From positions 310,001 to 374,000 of the forward strand of contig NZ_KB894765.1 of the NCBI RefSeq assembly GCF_000374625.1: 64,000 nt of DNA. Direction: 5' to 3'. Shown here in pieces: positions 1 to 8,125 of the stretch (within the stretch, counting starts at the first letter, position 1; each line of letters starts with the position of its first letter). Both the position numbers and the translations under genes were made by a program. The stretch comes from Allobrachymonas chironomi DSM 19884. Its GTDB lineage: Bacteria; Pseudomonadota; Gammaproteobacteria; Burkholderiales; Burkholderiaceae_C. Below the pieces are notes generated by a model. That model was not told the DNA's origin and did no database searches. It saw nothing but the letters and a program-made list of their open reading frames with translations.

Positions 1-1834
1 ACAGTACCTGCAGACGCAAGCCGGCGGCACGCAGGGCATCGACCGCCTGCTGCGCATCGGCACGCAGATCCTCGCGCAGCACGAAGGTGGCCAGCCAGCC
101 CTGCGCATCGCTGAGGTTGCAGTGCAGGGAATCCGGTGGCAGGTCGGTCATCAATTGCGGGCTGACCTGGCAGAAGGAGTCGGAACCCAGCCGCAGCGAC
201 TGCTCGGGCAGTACCGCCATGCTATCGGTGACCAGGGCTTGCACGCCCTTGCCGGCAATTTCGCGCACCTCGTGCGTCAGCCAGCGCTGCTCCAGCAGGG
301 CTTCGCCGTGCAGACCGGCCGCTTCCGTCAGGGCGCGCGACACCGGATGCAGCGAATGGCGACCCAGAGCGCCAGCCAACTGCAGCGCCTGCTGCTCGTC
401 CACACCGGGACGCACCAGGATGCGCTCCAGTGCAATCGTGTCGGAGGTCAGCGTGCCGGTCTTGTCGAATACGACGGTATCGACCTGGGACAGCGATTCG
501 AATGCCTGCAGGCGACGTACCAGTACCCCATGGCGAGCCAGCCCGCCTGCTGCTGCCAGCATGGCGGCAGGCGTGGCCAGCGACAGCGCACAGGGACAGG
601 TCACGATCAGCACCGCCACCGCTGCCATCACGGCAAATGCCGGATCCCTGGGCCACCACCAGACTGCCGTGAAAATGGCAGCCAGCAGCACCACGATCAG
701 GAAGGGCTTGGCAAAGCGATCGGCATAGATCGCCAGGCGCGGCTTGTCGACCGAGGCCTGCTCCATCATGGAGACGATCTGGGCATAACGCGTGTTGACG
801 CCGAGGCGCTCGATGCGGATCTCGACCGGGGACTGAATGTTGTGGCTGCCGGCGATGACGGCAGCACCCTGCTCGCGCCGCAGCGGACGCGATTCGCCGG
901 TCAGCAGGGCCTCGTCAACCAGGGTGCGCCCATCGACCACGGTGCCATCGCCCGGAAAGGCTTCACCGGGTAACACGCGCACCAGATCACCGACCTTGAG
1001 GCGACGCAGCGTGACGCGTTCGAACACGCCCTTCTTGTTGCGGCGTTCCACGCTTTCGGGCAGGCGGTTCATCAAGGCCTCGAGCGCACCTGCCGTGCGG
1101 TCGCGCGAACGCAGCTCCAGCCAGCGCCCGGTCAGCAGGAAGAAGGCAAACATGGTCAGCGAGTCGTAATAGACCTCGTGGCCGAACATGCCCTGGGGGT
1201 CAAAGGTGCCGAGCGAGCTGACGATGAAGGTGATCAGCATGCCCAGTGCCACCGGCAGGTCCATGCTGACACGGCGATGGCGGATGTCTTTCAGGGCATT
1301 GCGGAAAAACGGCTTGCAGGAAAAGATCACCACCGGCAACGAGATCACCCAGCTGGCCCAGCGCAGCAGGTGCAGCGATTGCGCCGAAATATCCTTGCTG
1401 ACGTATTCCGGCCATGCGTACATCATGACCTGCATCATGGCCACGCCGGCCACGCCCCACTGCCAGACCAGATGGCGCTGCTCCTGGCGGCGGCGCGTGC
1501 TGGCAAAGGCATCGTGTGCCGGCACGGCGCGATAGCCGGCGGCCTGTACGGCACGCATCCACTGCGAAGGCTTGACCTGGTCGTCCTGCCAGACGACGCG
1601 GGCACGGTGGCTGCCCGGACTGACCTGGGCATCGTGCACGCCAGGCACCGATTTCAGGGCGTCCTCGATCGTCAGGGCACAGGCAGCGCAGTGCATGCCC
1701 TCGATCGCGACATTCGACTCCCAGGCATGACCACTGGCATCGTCCGCAGGGCGACGGCTGAACTCGGACCACTCATCGGGGTCGTCCAGCATCTCGATCC
1801 GGGTCGAAGATGGAATGGCGGAGGCAATGGACAT
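1..1834 (-). CDS. ccoI: Copper-translocating P1B-type ATPase, CcoI/FixI-like (3' end cut by window edge)
   Basis: This is an inner-membrane heavy-metal P-type ATPase; 611 residues are visible and the C-terminus lies beyond the window start. Reading from the ATG at 1834, it has a heavy-metal-associated domain with GMHCAAC (Cys49, Cys52). Membrane segments follow, then an actuator TGES motif (312-315), the metal-binding Cys-Pro-Cys at 413-415 inside CPCALSLATP, and the phosphorylated Asp457 in DKTGT. CPC together with SLATP is typical of the CcoI/FixI/CopA2 group that delivers copper to cbb3 oxidase. The next gene (ccoS, ccoN) would confirm this but is outside the window. CopA-type copper efflux is the alternative. 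The ribosome site is weak. Confidence 0.85.
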   Translation of the reverse strand, partial: MSIASAIPSSTRIEMLDDPDEWSEFSRRPADDASGHAWESNVAIEGMHCAACALTIEDALKSVPGVHDAQVSPGSHRARVVWQDDQVKPSQWMRAVQAAGYRAVPAHDAFASTRRRQEQRHLVWQWGVAGVAMMQVMMYAWPEYVSKDISAQSLHLLRWASWVISLPVVIFSCKPFFRNALKDIRHRRVSMDLPVALGMLITFIVSSLGTFDPQGMFGHEVYYDSLTMFAFFLLTGRWLELRSRDRTAGALEALMNRLPESVERRNKKGVFERVTLRRLKVGDLVRVLPGEAFPGDGTVVDGRTLVDEALLTGESRPLRREQGAAVIAGSHNIQSPVEIRIERLGVNTRYAQIVSMMEQASVDKPRLAIYADRFAKPFLIVVLLAAIFTAVWWWPRDPAFAVMAAVAVLIVTCPCALSLATPAAMLAAAGGLARHGVLVRRLQAFESLSQVDTVVFDKTGTLTSDTIALERILVRPGVDEQQALQLAGALGRHSLHPVSRALTEAAGLHGEALLEQRWLTHEVREIAGKGVQALVTDSMAVLPEQSLRLGSDSFCQVSPQLMTDLPPDSLHCNLSDAQGWLATFVLREDLRADAQQAVDALRAAGLRLQVL

Positions 1835-1940
1835 GGCGCTACCAACTCACCCGCCTGCCGGCGGAGTACTGCTACAGAACTCCTCATTGTAAGGAGAGCC
1901 GTCAGTTTGTGCGCAAGTTTTACAAAAGCCCGAGCAGGCT

Positions 1941-2738
1941 TCAGAATCGTGCCGGACGCTTGTCGATAAAGGCCGTGATGCCTTCGCGGTGCTCGGGACT
2001 ATCGGCATAGTCATAGGCGCTGGCACATTGTGCGTCCAGCATGGCGTCGGATGCCTGCATCCAGGTGCGCATCATCTGCTTGTGCATGCGTGCGGCCGCC
2101 GGGGACAGGCGCATCACGCGTGCCACGGTCTGCTGGATATCGTCCTTCAGCGTGGCGGCATCGGCATGCAGCCGGGTCAGGAAGCCACGTTGCAACATGG
2201 CACCGGCATCGTACAGGCCGGCTTCGAGCAACATGGAGCGCGCCAGCGTGGGGCCGAGCACCTGGGCGACCAGTGCCGCCTCGCGCGGGGCCATCGGAAA
2301 GCCGAGCTTGCCGATCGGTGCGCCATAGCGGCTGTCCTGTGTGGCCAGGCGGATATCGCAACAGCTGGCGATCTCGACACCAGCCCCCATGCAGTTGCCC
2401 TCGATCGCGGCAATGACCGGTGCGTCACAGGCCAGCATGGCTGACAGGCCACCCCAGACTTCGTTCTCGTGGAAGTGGCGCAGACTGCCGGTTTCGAAAC
2501 GGAATCCCGCGTACTCGGAAATGTCGCCACCGGCGCAGAAGTGCCCTTCTGCACCCTGGATCACCACGCAGCGCAGCGGGTCAGCGGCCAGCGCCTGCTG
2601 CTGCAGGTGCAGAAAGACTTCGCGCAACTGTATCCACATGCCACGCGACATGGCGTTGAACTTGCCCTGATGCCGCAGCGTGACCACGGCATGACGCGCC
2701 CCGGCGGTCTCCTCGACCAGCAGTGTCACTTCGGCCAT
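1941..2738 (-). CDS. Enoyl-CoA hydratase/isomerase (crotonase) family protein
   Basis: The protein has 265 residues, normal for a single-domain crotonase. The oxyanion-hole segments are visible as HFCAGGD (67-73) and MGAGVE (117-122). Glu122 aligns with the first catalytic Glu of enoyl-CoA hydratase. The second catalytic Glu, normally in a PE..IG motif, appears to be replaced in GAPIGKLG (139-146), so plain hydratase activity is doubtful. It may act on another acyl-CoA, as an isomerase, hydrolase or decarboxylase. It starts two bases from the end of lgt on the same strand, so the two are probably co-transcribed. The substrate cannot be told from sequence. Confidence 0.88.
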   Translation of the reverse strand: MAEVTLLVEETAGARHAVVTLRHQGKFNAMSRGMWIQLREVFLHLQQQALAADPLRCVVIQGAEGHFCAGGDISEYAGFRFETGSLRHFHENEVWGGLSAMLACDAPVIAAIEGNCMGAGVEIASCCDIRLATQDSRYGAPIGKLGFPMAPREAALVAQVLGPTLARSMLLEAGLYDAGAMLQRGFLTRLHADAATLKDDIQQTVARVMRLSPAAARMHKQMMRTWMQASDAMLDAQCASAYDYADSPEHREGITAFIDKRPARF

Positions 2739-2739
2739 G

Positions 2740-3561
2740 TCAGACTCCCGGGCGCGCGAAGTGGCGATCGGACCAGATCCACAGTGCCATGCCGCCCAGA
2801 ATCATCGGGATGCACAGCCACTGGCCCATGCTCAGACCCATGGACAGCAGACCGAGGAAGTCGTCGGGCTCACGGAAGTATTCGGCAATGAAACGGAAGA
2901 CGCCATAACCCAGCAGGAACAGCGCAGCTACCTGGCCCGGCTTGCGCTCCTTGCGCGCATACAGCCACAGGATGATGAACAGCAGCAGGCCTTCGAGCAG
3001 GAACTGGTAGAGCTGGGAGGGATGGCGCGCCATCATGCTGCCGCTTTGCGGGAACACCATGGCCCAGGGCAGCGACGGGTCTGCCGTACGGCCCCAGAGC
3101 TCGCCGTTGATGAAGTTGCCGATGCGCCCGGACGCCAGGCCGGTAGGCACACAAGGGGCTACAAAATCAGCGACCTGCAGCCACGGGCGCTTGCGCGAGC
3201 GGGCAAACCAGGTGAAGGCACCCAGCACCCCGAGCAGGCCGCCATGGAAACTCATGCCACCCTGCCAGATCTTGAAGATGTCGAGCGGGTTGGCCAGATA
3301 GTAATCGGGCTTGTAGAACAGGCAATAGCCGAGACGACCGCCGATGACCACGCCCATCACGCCAAGGAACAGGATGTCCTCGACATCGCGGCGCGACCAC
3401 GCCCCTTCGCCCTGGATGCGGTTGTAGGGCGCGTGCTTGAGGCGCATGGTGCCCAGCACATAAAACAGGACGAAGGCCACCAGGTAGGTCAGGCCGTACC
3501 AGTGAATGGACAGTGGCCCGATCTGCAGGGCCACGGGATCGATCTGGGGATACATCAGCAT
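2740..3561 (-). CDS. lgt: Prolipoprotein diacylglyceryl transferase
   Basis: Lgt transfers diacylglycerol from phosphatidylglycerol to the lipobox cysteine of prolipoproteins in the inner membrane, the first step of lipoprotein maturation. The sequence shows several membrane helices, the conserved SFHGGLLG segment and the family signature [14 protein letters not shown]. From the chosen ATG ([12 protein letters not shown]) it is 273 residues. An upstream in-frame ATG at 3591 would add ten residues that the family lacks. The stop overlaps the spacer to the crotonase gene. Several predicted lipoproteins in this window (BamC and the small lipoprotein near the right end) would be its clients. Confidence 0.97.
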   Translation of the reverse strand: MLMYPQIDPVALQIGPLSIHWYGLTYLVAFVLFYVLGTMRLKHAPYNRIQGEGAWSRRDVEDILFLGVMGVVIGGRLGYCLFYKPDYYLANPLDIFKIWQGGMSFHGGLLGVLGAFTWFARSRKRPWLQVADFVAPCVPTGLASGRIGNFINGELWGRTADPSLPWAMVFPQSGSMMARHPSQLYQFLLEGLLLFIILWLYARKERKPGQVAALFLLGYGVFRFIAEYFREPDDFLGLLSMGLSMGQWLCIPMILGGMALWIWSDRHFARPGV

Positions 3562-3617
3562 GGCGACAATGGTAACAGCGCCAGCTGTCACAGCCGTGAC
3601 CGACTCGCTGCCGAATG

Positions 3618-3653
3618 TAAAAAACGGACGGCCCCGCTTGCGGGGCCGTCCGT
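3618..3653 (-). terminator. Rho-independent terminator of the DUF937-OmpA gene
   Basis: A 14-bp perfect GC-rich stem (3624-3637 with 3640-3653) has a two-base loop and is followed on the minus strand by a run of six T. It lies 20 bases after the stop of the OmpA-family gene and upstream of lgt, so it separates the two units. Confidence 0.9.
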
Positions 3654-3673
3654 GGCGTCAGGAGCGCAGATGC

Positions 3674-4816
3674 TTATTCGGCAACCACGTCCACGCGACG
3701 GTCGTGGGCCAGATTGCCGCTGGCGCCATCGGTCTGCACCGGCTTGCGCAGCTCGATGGCAGATTCCGGCACGCCCTGGGCTACCAGGTAGGCCTGCACC
3801 GCCTGGGCACGCTTCTTGGACAGCTCGGCGTTCAGGGCCGCATCACCACGCGGGTCGTTGTAACCGCTGACCACCAGCTTGCGGCCCTGCTTGCCCAGTG
3901 CCACGATGTCGGCAGACACGGCATCTGCTGCTGTCTGGTTCACATCGGTCTTGCCAGTCGCGAAGTAGACCGACAGCACGCCGTTCTCCCAGGTCACGGC
4001 ATCGTCTGCCAGGGCGGCAGCGCTGGCCGGTGCAGCCGGTGCGGCGGAAGCAGCTTCGGAGGCCGCCAGCACAGCTGCGGCTGCCTCAGAGGCCGGCTCG
4101 GTAGTGCTGACCGCTGCAGGCGCCGTGGCGCTGGCAGGTGCGGCAGACGGCACCTCATTCGGCTGCTGACCGCACATGCGCAGCAGCAGCAGGGCCACCG
4201 CAGCCAACGCACCGATCCACAACCACTTCTTCCAGCCACCGCCGGAAGCGGCCTGCTGCACGGGAACTGCTGCCTGGCTGACGGCTGCGGGAGCCGCCGC
4301 CAGAGAGCCCAGACCCAGGCTGGACAGCAGGCTGCCATCCAGCACGCGGGAGAGGAAGCCCTTCTGCTCATTCAGCATGCCGACGAACTGCGGCTTGGTC
4401 ATCTTGCCGGTCTCGACTTGCGAGCGCAGTGCGCCCAGCACCAGCGGCAGCGCGGCCGACAGCAGGCTGCCACCCTGCTCCGATGTGATACCGGTCTTGC
4501 TGCCGAGCAGGCGCGCCAAGCCGGCCGTGTCGTTGTCGCCAAACAGCAGGCTCAGCCACTTGGCACCTTTCTCCAGCAGGGAAGGCTCGATACGGTCGTA
4601 GCTGGCGTCGACCTGCGGGCCGGTGACCAGGTTGAACAGGCGGGTCATGCTGTCGCCGGAGTCGGTCTGCGATACCAGCTTGCCCAACAGTGCCGGCACG
4701 GCCAGGGCCACAGAACGGCTGGCCGTATCGCCAGACAGGCCGAGCTGGCCCTGCAGATAATCGGTCAGCAGGCCGGTGGCCTTGGCCTTGAGCACGGAAG
4801 TCAGATCAATCGACAT
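3674..4816 (-). CDS. DUF937-like domain fused to OmpA C-terminal domain
   Basis: The protein has 380 residues. The N-terminal part, to about residue 160, resembles the DUF937/YidB family (MSIDLTSVLKAKATG, GLTSEQ-type helices). A short stretch from about 193 (WKKWLWIGALAAVALLLLRMC) is one predicted membrane helix. An Ala/Pro/Ser-rich linker follows, then a typical OmpA peptidoglycan-binding domain with VSGYNDPRGDAALNAELSKKRA. The likely topology is a cytoplasmic DUF937 domain, a membrane anchor, and an OmpA domain gripping the wall. It has a good ribosome site (caggagag), its own terminator and a 146-base upstream gap, so it is monocistronic. The role of DUF937 is unknown. Confidence 0.88.
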   Translation of the reverse strand: MSIDLTSVLKAKATGLLTDYLQGQLGLSGDTASRSVALAVPALLGKLVSQTDSGDSMTRLFNLVTGPQVDASYDRIEPSLLEKGAKWLSLLFGDNDTAGLARLLGSKTGITSEQGGSLLSAALPLVLGALRSQVETGKMTKPQFVGMLNEQKGFLSRVLDGSLLSSLGLGSLAAAPAAVSQAAVPVQQAASGGGWKKWLWIGALAAVALLLLRMCGQQPNEVPSAAPASATAPAAVSTTEPASEAAAAVLAASEAASAAPAAPASAAALADDAVTWENGVLSVYFATGKTDVNQTAADAVSADIVALGKQGRKLVVSGYNDPRGDAALNAELSKKRAQAVQAYLVAQGVPESAIELRKPVQTDGASGNLAHDRRVDVVAE

Positions 4817-4930
4817 GGTCTCTCCTGGAAAAAAGTCAGGACCGGCAGCCAGACTACCGGCAGAGTGTTTGCTCAGACAGGGATGTCTGACGCTGCAGTG
4901 TAATGGCCTATGCCGACAGGTGCATGTCAG

Positions 4931-4964
4931 AAAATGGCGATGATGTGCGCTTTTTCACACCATC
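4931..4964 (-). terminator. Probable terminator after sppA
   Basis: On the minus strand, a 9-bp stem with one G-U pair (gatggtgtg with cacatcatc) begins in the sppA stop codon and is followed by gccattttc. The T-run is short, so confidence is moderate. Confidence 0.6.
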
Positions 4965-5937
4965 AGCGCCAGCTGCCCATGCTGCCCAGCGCCTTGACGG
5001 CACCTTCGCCCACGGCAGAGCCGAAACGCCGCGCCAGGCGCTCGGCCACATTCTGGCGCTGGGTGTAGTCCACCACGCGCTCGAACTTGGCCACTTCACG
5101 CGCCACAAAGCTGGTGTTGCCCAGCTTGTCGGCCAGGCCCATGCGCACCGCCTGCTCGCCGGTCCAGACCAGGCCGGAAAACAGCTCGGGGGTTTCCTTC
5201 AGACGGCTGCCGCGGCCTTCGCGCACCACCTGGATGAACTGCTGGTGGATCTGGTCGAGCATGGTCTGCATGTGCGCCTTCTGGCCCTCGTCCAGCGGGC
5301 TGAACGGATCCATCAGGCCCTTGTTGGTTCCGGCCGTGATCAGGCGACGCTCGACTCCGAGTTTTTCCATGGTGCCGGTAAAGCCGAAGCCGTCCATCAG
5401 CACGCCCACGCTGCCGATCATGCTGGCCTTGTCCACGTAGATTTCGTCGGCCGCAACGGCAATGTAGTAGGCACCGGAAGCGCAGGTGTCAGACACCACG
5501 GCATAGAGCGGCTTGTTGTATTGCTTCTTGAGGCGGATCAGCTCTTCGTTGATGATGCCGGCCTGCACCGGACTGCCTCCGCCGGAGTTGATGGCCAGCA
5601 GGACGGCACGCGAGCCCTGGTCGGCAAAGGCCGCCTCCACGGCCGGCAGGATGTTGCTGGCGCTGGCATCGGCTCCGTCAGCAATCTCGCCACGGATATC
5701 CACCATTGCCGTGTGCGGTTCGGTCACCTTGCCCATGCCGCTCGGGGTGCGCTGGAACAGCATCCAGGCCAGCAGGACGAAGAAAGCCAGCCAGGCCATG
5801 CGCACAATGGTGCGCCAGCGGCGTGCTGCCTGCTGCTCGCGGATGGAGGCCATCGCGATTTTTTCCAGGGTGGTGCGCTCCCAGTCCTGCTTGCGCGGAG
5901 GGACCGGGATCAGGGAATCGTCTTGGGGTTCGGACAT
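4963..5937 (-). CDS. sppA: S49 family signal peptide peptidase
   Basis: This is an inner-membrane serine protease that degrades cleaved signal peptides. At 324 residues it is the short, single-domain SppA form found in Burkholderiales rather than the 67-kDa E. coli form. One transmembrane helix lies at about 43-61. The Ser/Lys dyad is visible as Ser154 in TCASGAYYIA and Lys206 in TAGTNKG; the 52-residue spacing equals that of Bacillus SppA. The conserved NSGGGSP segment is at 118-123. It is the last gene of a run rluC-HAD-Rieske-sppA on one strand, 79 bases after the Rieske gene. SohB-like activity is the alternative. Confidence 0.93.
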   Translation of the reverse strand: MSEPQDDSLIPVPPRKQDWERTTLEKIAMASIREQQAARRWRTIVRMAWLAFFVLLAWMLFQRTPSGMGKVTEPHTAMVDIRGEIADGADASASNILPAVEAAFADQGSRAVLLAINSGGGSPVQAGIINEELIRLKKQYNKPLYAVVSDTCASGAYYIAVAADEIYVDKASMIGSVGVLMDGFGFTGTMEKLGVERRLITAGTNKGLMDPFSPLDEGQKAHMQTMLDQIHQQFIQVVREGRGSRLKETPELFSGLVWTGEQAVRMGLADKLGNTSFVAREVAKFERVVDYTQRQNVAERLARRFGSAVGEGAVKALGSMGSWR

Positions 5938-6016
5938 GGAGGCTTGGAATCAGAAAATGGGAACCGGAAACGGCCCGTTGCCGCCCTGGCGTGCAGCCAT
6001 TGTAGGGCCTGCCCTG

Positions 6017-6376
6017 TCAGCTTGCAGGCCGGATGTCGGCATCGGGTGTCCAGAACACCTGGCCGTGTTGCTCGATCACCTGTACCCGCTGCAGGCCGCC
6101 GTTGCACGGGCCGGCAGCGCAGGCCCCACTGGCCGGATCGAACAGCGCACCATGGCTGGCGCAGATCAGCCACTGGCCGGAGGCATCGAATACACGGTTC
6201 GGCATCAGGTCCAGCTCCATGGCGACATGGGTGCAGCGGTTCAGCCAGGCATGCAGCCGGCCCTCGAAGCGCACCACGAAGGCACGGCACGGATAACCCT
6301 GGTGCAGCACCTCGAACGGCCAGGCGTCTCCACCGTCGACGATATCGGTCGAGGCGCAGAGCGGAATCGCCTTCAT
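6017..6376 (-). CDS. Rieske [2Fe-2S] domain protein
   Basis: This small soluble Rieske protein has 119 residues and the full cluster-binding set: Cys48-x-His50 in NRCTHVA and Cys72-x2-His75 in ICASHGAL. There is no membrane anchor or catalytic oxygenase domain, so it resembles a free ferredoxin-type Rieske protein. It overlaps the upstream HAD phosphatase gene by four bases (ATGA), which implies translational coupling. The order HAD-Rieske-sppA next to rluC is conserved in Bordetella-type genomes as far as I recall. Its electron partner is unknown. Confidence 0.9.
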   Translation of the reverse strand: MKAIPLCASTDIVDGGDAWPFEVLHQGYPCRAFVVRFEGRLHAWLNRCTHVAMELDLMPNRVFDASGQWLICASHGALFDPASGACAAGPCNGGLQRVQVIEQHGQVFWTPDADIRPAS

Positions 6377-7032
6377 GCGGATGGTTGCAGCAGGCAGCTG
6401 CGCAGCTCGGCCACGCTGTGCACCACCTGCAGCGGCTGCCAGCGATCAAAACCGCTGGTGCCGTGGGCACCGTAGCTCACTGCCACGCTGGCACAGCGGG
6501 CGTTGTAGGCCAGTTCCAGATCGTGCGTGGTATCGCCAATCATCAGTGTGCGTCCGGGCGGCACGTCAAGCTCGTCCATCAACTCCAGCAGCATCTGCGG
6601 ATCCGGCTTGCCGGCGGTCTGGTCGGCGGTGCGCGTGGCATCGAACATGCGCGTCAGGCCGACTGTTTCCAGTGCCTCGTCCAGCCCGCGCCGGCTCTTG
6701 CCGGTGGCCACGGCCAGCTGATGGCCTCGGCTGCGCAGTTCGTCCAGCAACTCGGTCACGCCATCGAACAGGGTGATGTCATTGATATGGCGGAAATAGT
6801 GCGTGCGGTAGCGATCGGACAGTTCGCGGTAGCGCGCCTGCGGCACATCGGGGGCGACCTGACGCAGTGCATCCAGCAAGCCCAGGCCGATCACGTAGCT
6901 GGCCTGTTCACGCGTCGGGCGGGTGCCGCCCACATCTTCCACCGCCTGCTGCAGCGCCAGGGTGATGCAGTTGGTGGAATCGAACAGGGTACCGTCCCAG
7001 TCGAAGCAGATCAGGTCGAAGCGGTTTTGCAT
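6373..7032 (-). CDS. HAD-IA family hydrolase (phosphoglycolate phosphatase-like)
   Basis: At 219 residues it has the HAD nucleophile motif FDWDGTLFDS (Asp11 and Asp13). A cap domain follows, then ATGKS (motif II), GKPDP (Lys, motif III) and MIGDTTHDLE (acidic motif IV). This is a complete HAD-IA phosphatase of the Gph/YjjG kind; the substrate cannot be read from sequence. The start at the ATG of MQNRFDLICF is preferred because earlier in-frame codons read through the rluC gene in a different frame. The stop overlaps the Rieske start, and rluC ends ten bases upstream, so all three are probably one transcript. Confidence 0.92.
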   Translation of the reverse strand: MQNRFDLICFDWDGTLFDSTNCITLALQQAVEDVGGTRPTREQASYVIGLGLLDALRQVAPDVPQARYRELSDRYRTHYFRHINDITLFDGVTELLDELRSRGHQLAVATGKSRRGLDEALETVGLTRMFDATRTADQTAGKPDPQMLLELMDELDVPPGRTLMIGDTTHDLELAYNARCASVAVSYGAHGTSGFDRWQPLQVVHSVAELRSCLLQPSA

Positions 7033-7042
7033 GGTGTTGCCG

Positions 7043-8125
7043 TCAATCCTTGTGAGGGGGTGTGGAGGGGCCTGCTGCGGCCTGCTGTACGAATCCGGCC
7101 AGCGCGGCTTCCAGTGGCTGCTCCAGCTGCACCACTTCGCCCGAGGCCGGATGGGTGAAACGCAGCCGCCAGGCGTGCAGGAACATGCGCTTGAGACCGG
7201 CCTTCTGCAGGTTGCGGTTGCGCTCGAAATCGCCGTATTTCTCGTCACCGGCAATCGGATGGCCGCTGGAGGCCAGGTGCACGCGGATCTGGTGCGTGCG
7301 ACCCGTCTTGATGGTGACTTCGAGCAGCGTCATCGCTCCCAGCGGATGCGCCAGGCGCTGCGCCACGCGTACCAGCGACACCGATTTCATGCCTTCGGGG
7401 TCGTCGCGGGTGGTGGCGCGCACGCGGCGCTCGCCTTCCTGTCCCGGCTTGCCCGGCAACAGGAACTTGCGCAGCGGGGTATCGACCACCTTGCGATTGT
7501 CGGGCCAGTCGCCCCAGACCAGTGCCAGATAGGTCTTGCCTGTCTCGCGCTGGCGGAACTGGTCCTGCAAGGCTGTCAGGGCCGAACGGCGCTTGGCGAT
7601 CAGCAGGATGCCGCTGGTTTCACGGTCGAGCCGGTGCACCAGCTCCAGGAAGCGTGCCTGCGGCCGCGCCCGCCGCAGCTGCTCGATCACGCCAAAGCTG
7701 ACACCGCTGCCGCCGTGCACGGCCACACCGGCCGGCTTGTTGACCGCCAGCACATGCTCGTCCTCGAGCAGGGCCGGGAATTCACGCGGTGGCGTGGCAT
7801 CGGGCTGTCCGGCGGTGGCACGCTGCGCCACGCGCACCGGCGGCACGCGCACCACATCGCCAGGCTGCAGCCGGCTGTCGGCCTGGGCACGCCCCTTGTT
7901 GATGCGGACCTCGCCGCTGCGGATGATGCGGTAGACGTGCGTTTTCGGCACCCCCTTGAGTACGCGCAGCAGATAGTTGTCGAGACGCTGGCCTTCGCCA
8001 TCGTCACCGACCTCGAGATATTTGACGCCGGGTGCCGCTACATTGCCGGCATTCGCCCCTATAATGTTTTTCACTGTGAAAGTCTGTCCGATAGGCCGTG
8101 CCCAATAGCAACTAGTGTAAGGCAC
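7043..8125 (-). CDS. rluC: 23S rRNA pseudouridine synthase (955/2504/2580 type)
   Basis: RluC isomerises uridines of 23S rRNA. An S4 RNA-binding domain (about residues 47-95, QRLDNYLLRVL, PKTHVYRIIRSGEVRINKG) precedes the RluA-type catalytic domain with VHRLDRETSG (catalytic Asp167). Further on come GRTHQIRVHL and a C-terminal HAWRL segment. There is no ATG near the 5' end. I used the GTG at 8125, which has AGGGG four bases upstream. A GTG at 8074, 17 codons later, is the main alternative and lies close to where related proteins begin. The gene is divergent from rne, as is usual in this group. Confidence 0.93.
   Translation of the reverse strand: MPYTSCYWARPIGQTFTVKNIIGANAGNVAAPGVKYLEVGDDGEGQRLDNYLLRVLKGVPKTHVYRIIRSGEVRINKGRAQADSRLQPGDVVRVPPVRVAQRATAGQPDATPPREFPALLEDEHVLAVNKPAGVAVHGGSGVSFGVIEQLRRARPQARFLELVHRLDRETSGILLIAKRRSALTALQDQFRQRETGKTYLALVWGDWPDNRKVVDTPLRKFLLPGKPGQEGERRVRATTRDDPEGMKSVSLVRVAQRLAHPLGAMTLLEVTIKTGRTHQIRVHLASSGHPIAGDEKYGDFERNRNLQKAGLKRMFLHAWRLRFTHPASGEVVQLEQPLEAALAGFVQQAAAGPSTPPHKD
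8060..8065 (+). promoter_or_regulatory. Candidate -10 box for rne
   Basis: A perfect TATAAT lies on the plus strand inside the first codons of the divergent rluC gene. No good -35 box sits at 16-18 bases upstream, so this is tentative. If used, transcription would start near 8072 and give rne a leader of roughly 625 bases. A perfect 13-bp palindrome (TTTCACTGTGAAA, 8069-8081) covers the predicted start point. Confidence 0.4.

Noticed and set aside
1900-1940. Possible FNR/ANR site upstream of the copper ATPase
   Set aside because: Only a loose TTG-CAA pattern is present; it does not match TTGAT-N4-ATCAA.
4903-7158. A 751-codon plus-strand frame across sppA, the Rieske and HAD genes
   Set aside because: All three genes on the minus strand have catalytic motifs; the plus frame has none.
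8022-8065. TTGACG as the -35 box for the rne TATAAT
   Set aside because: The spacing is 32 bases, far outside the usable range.
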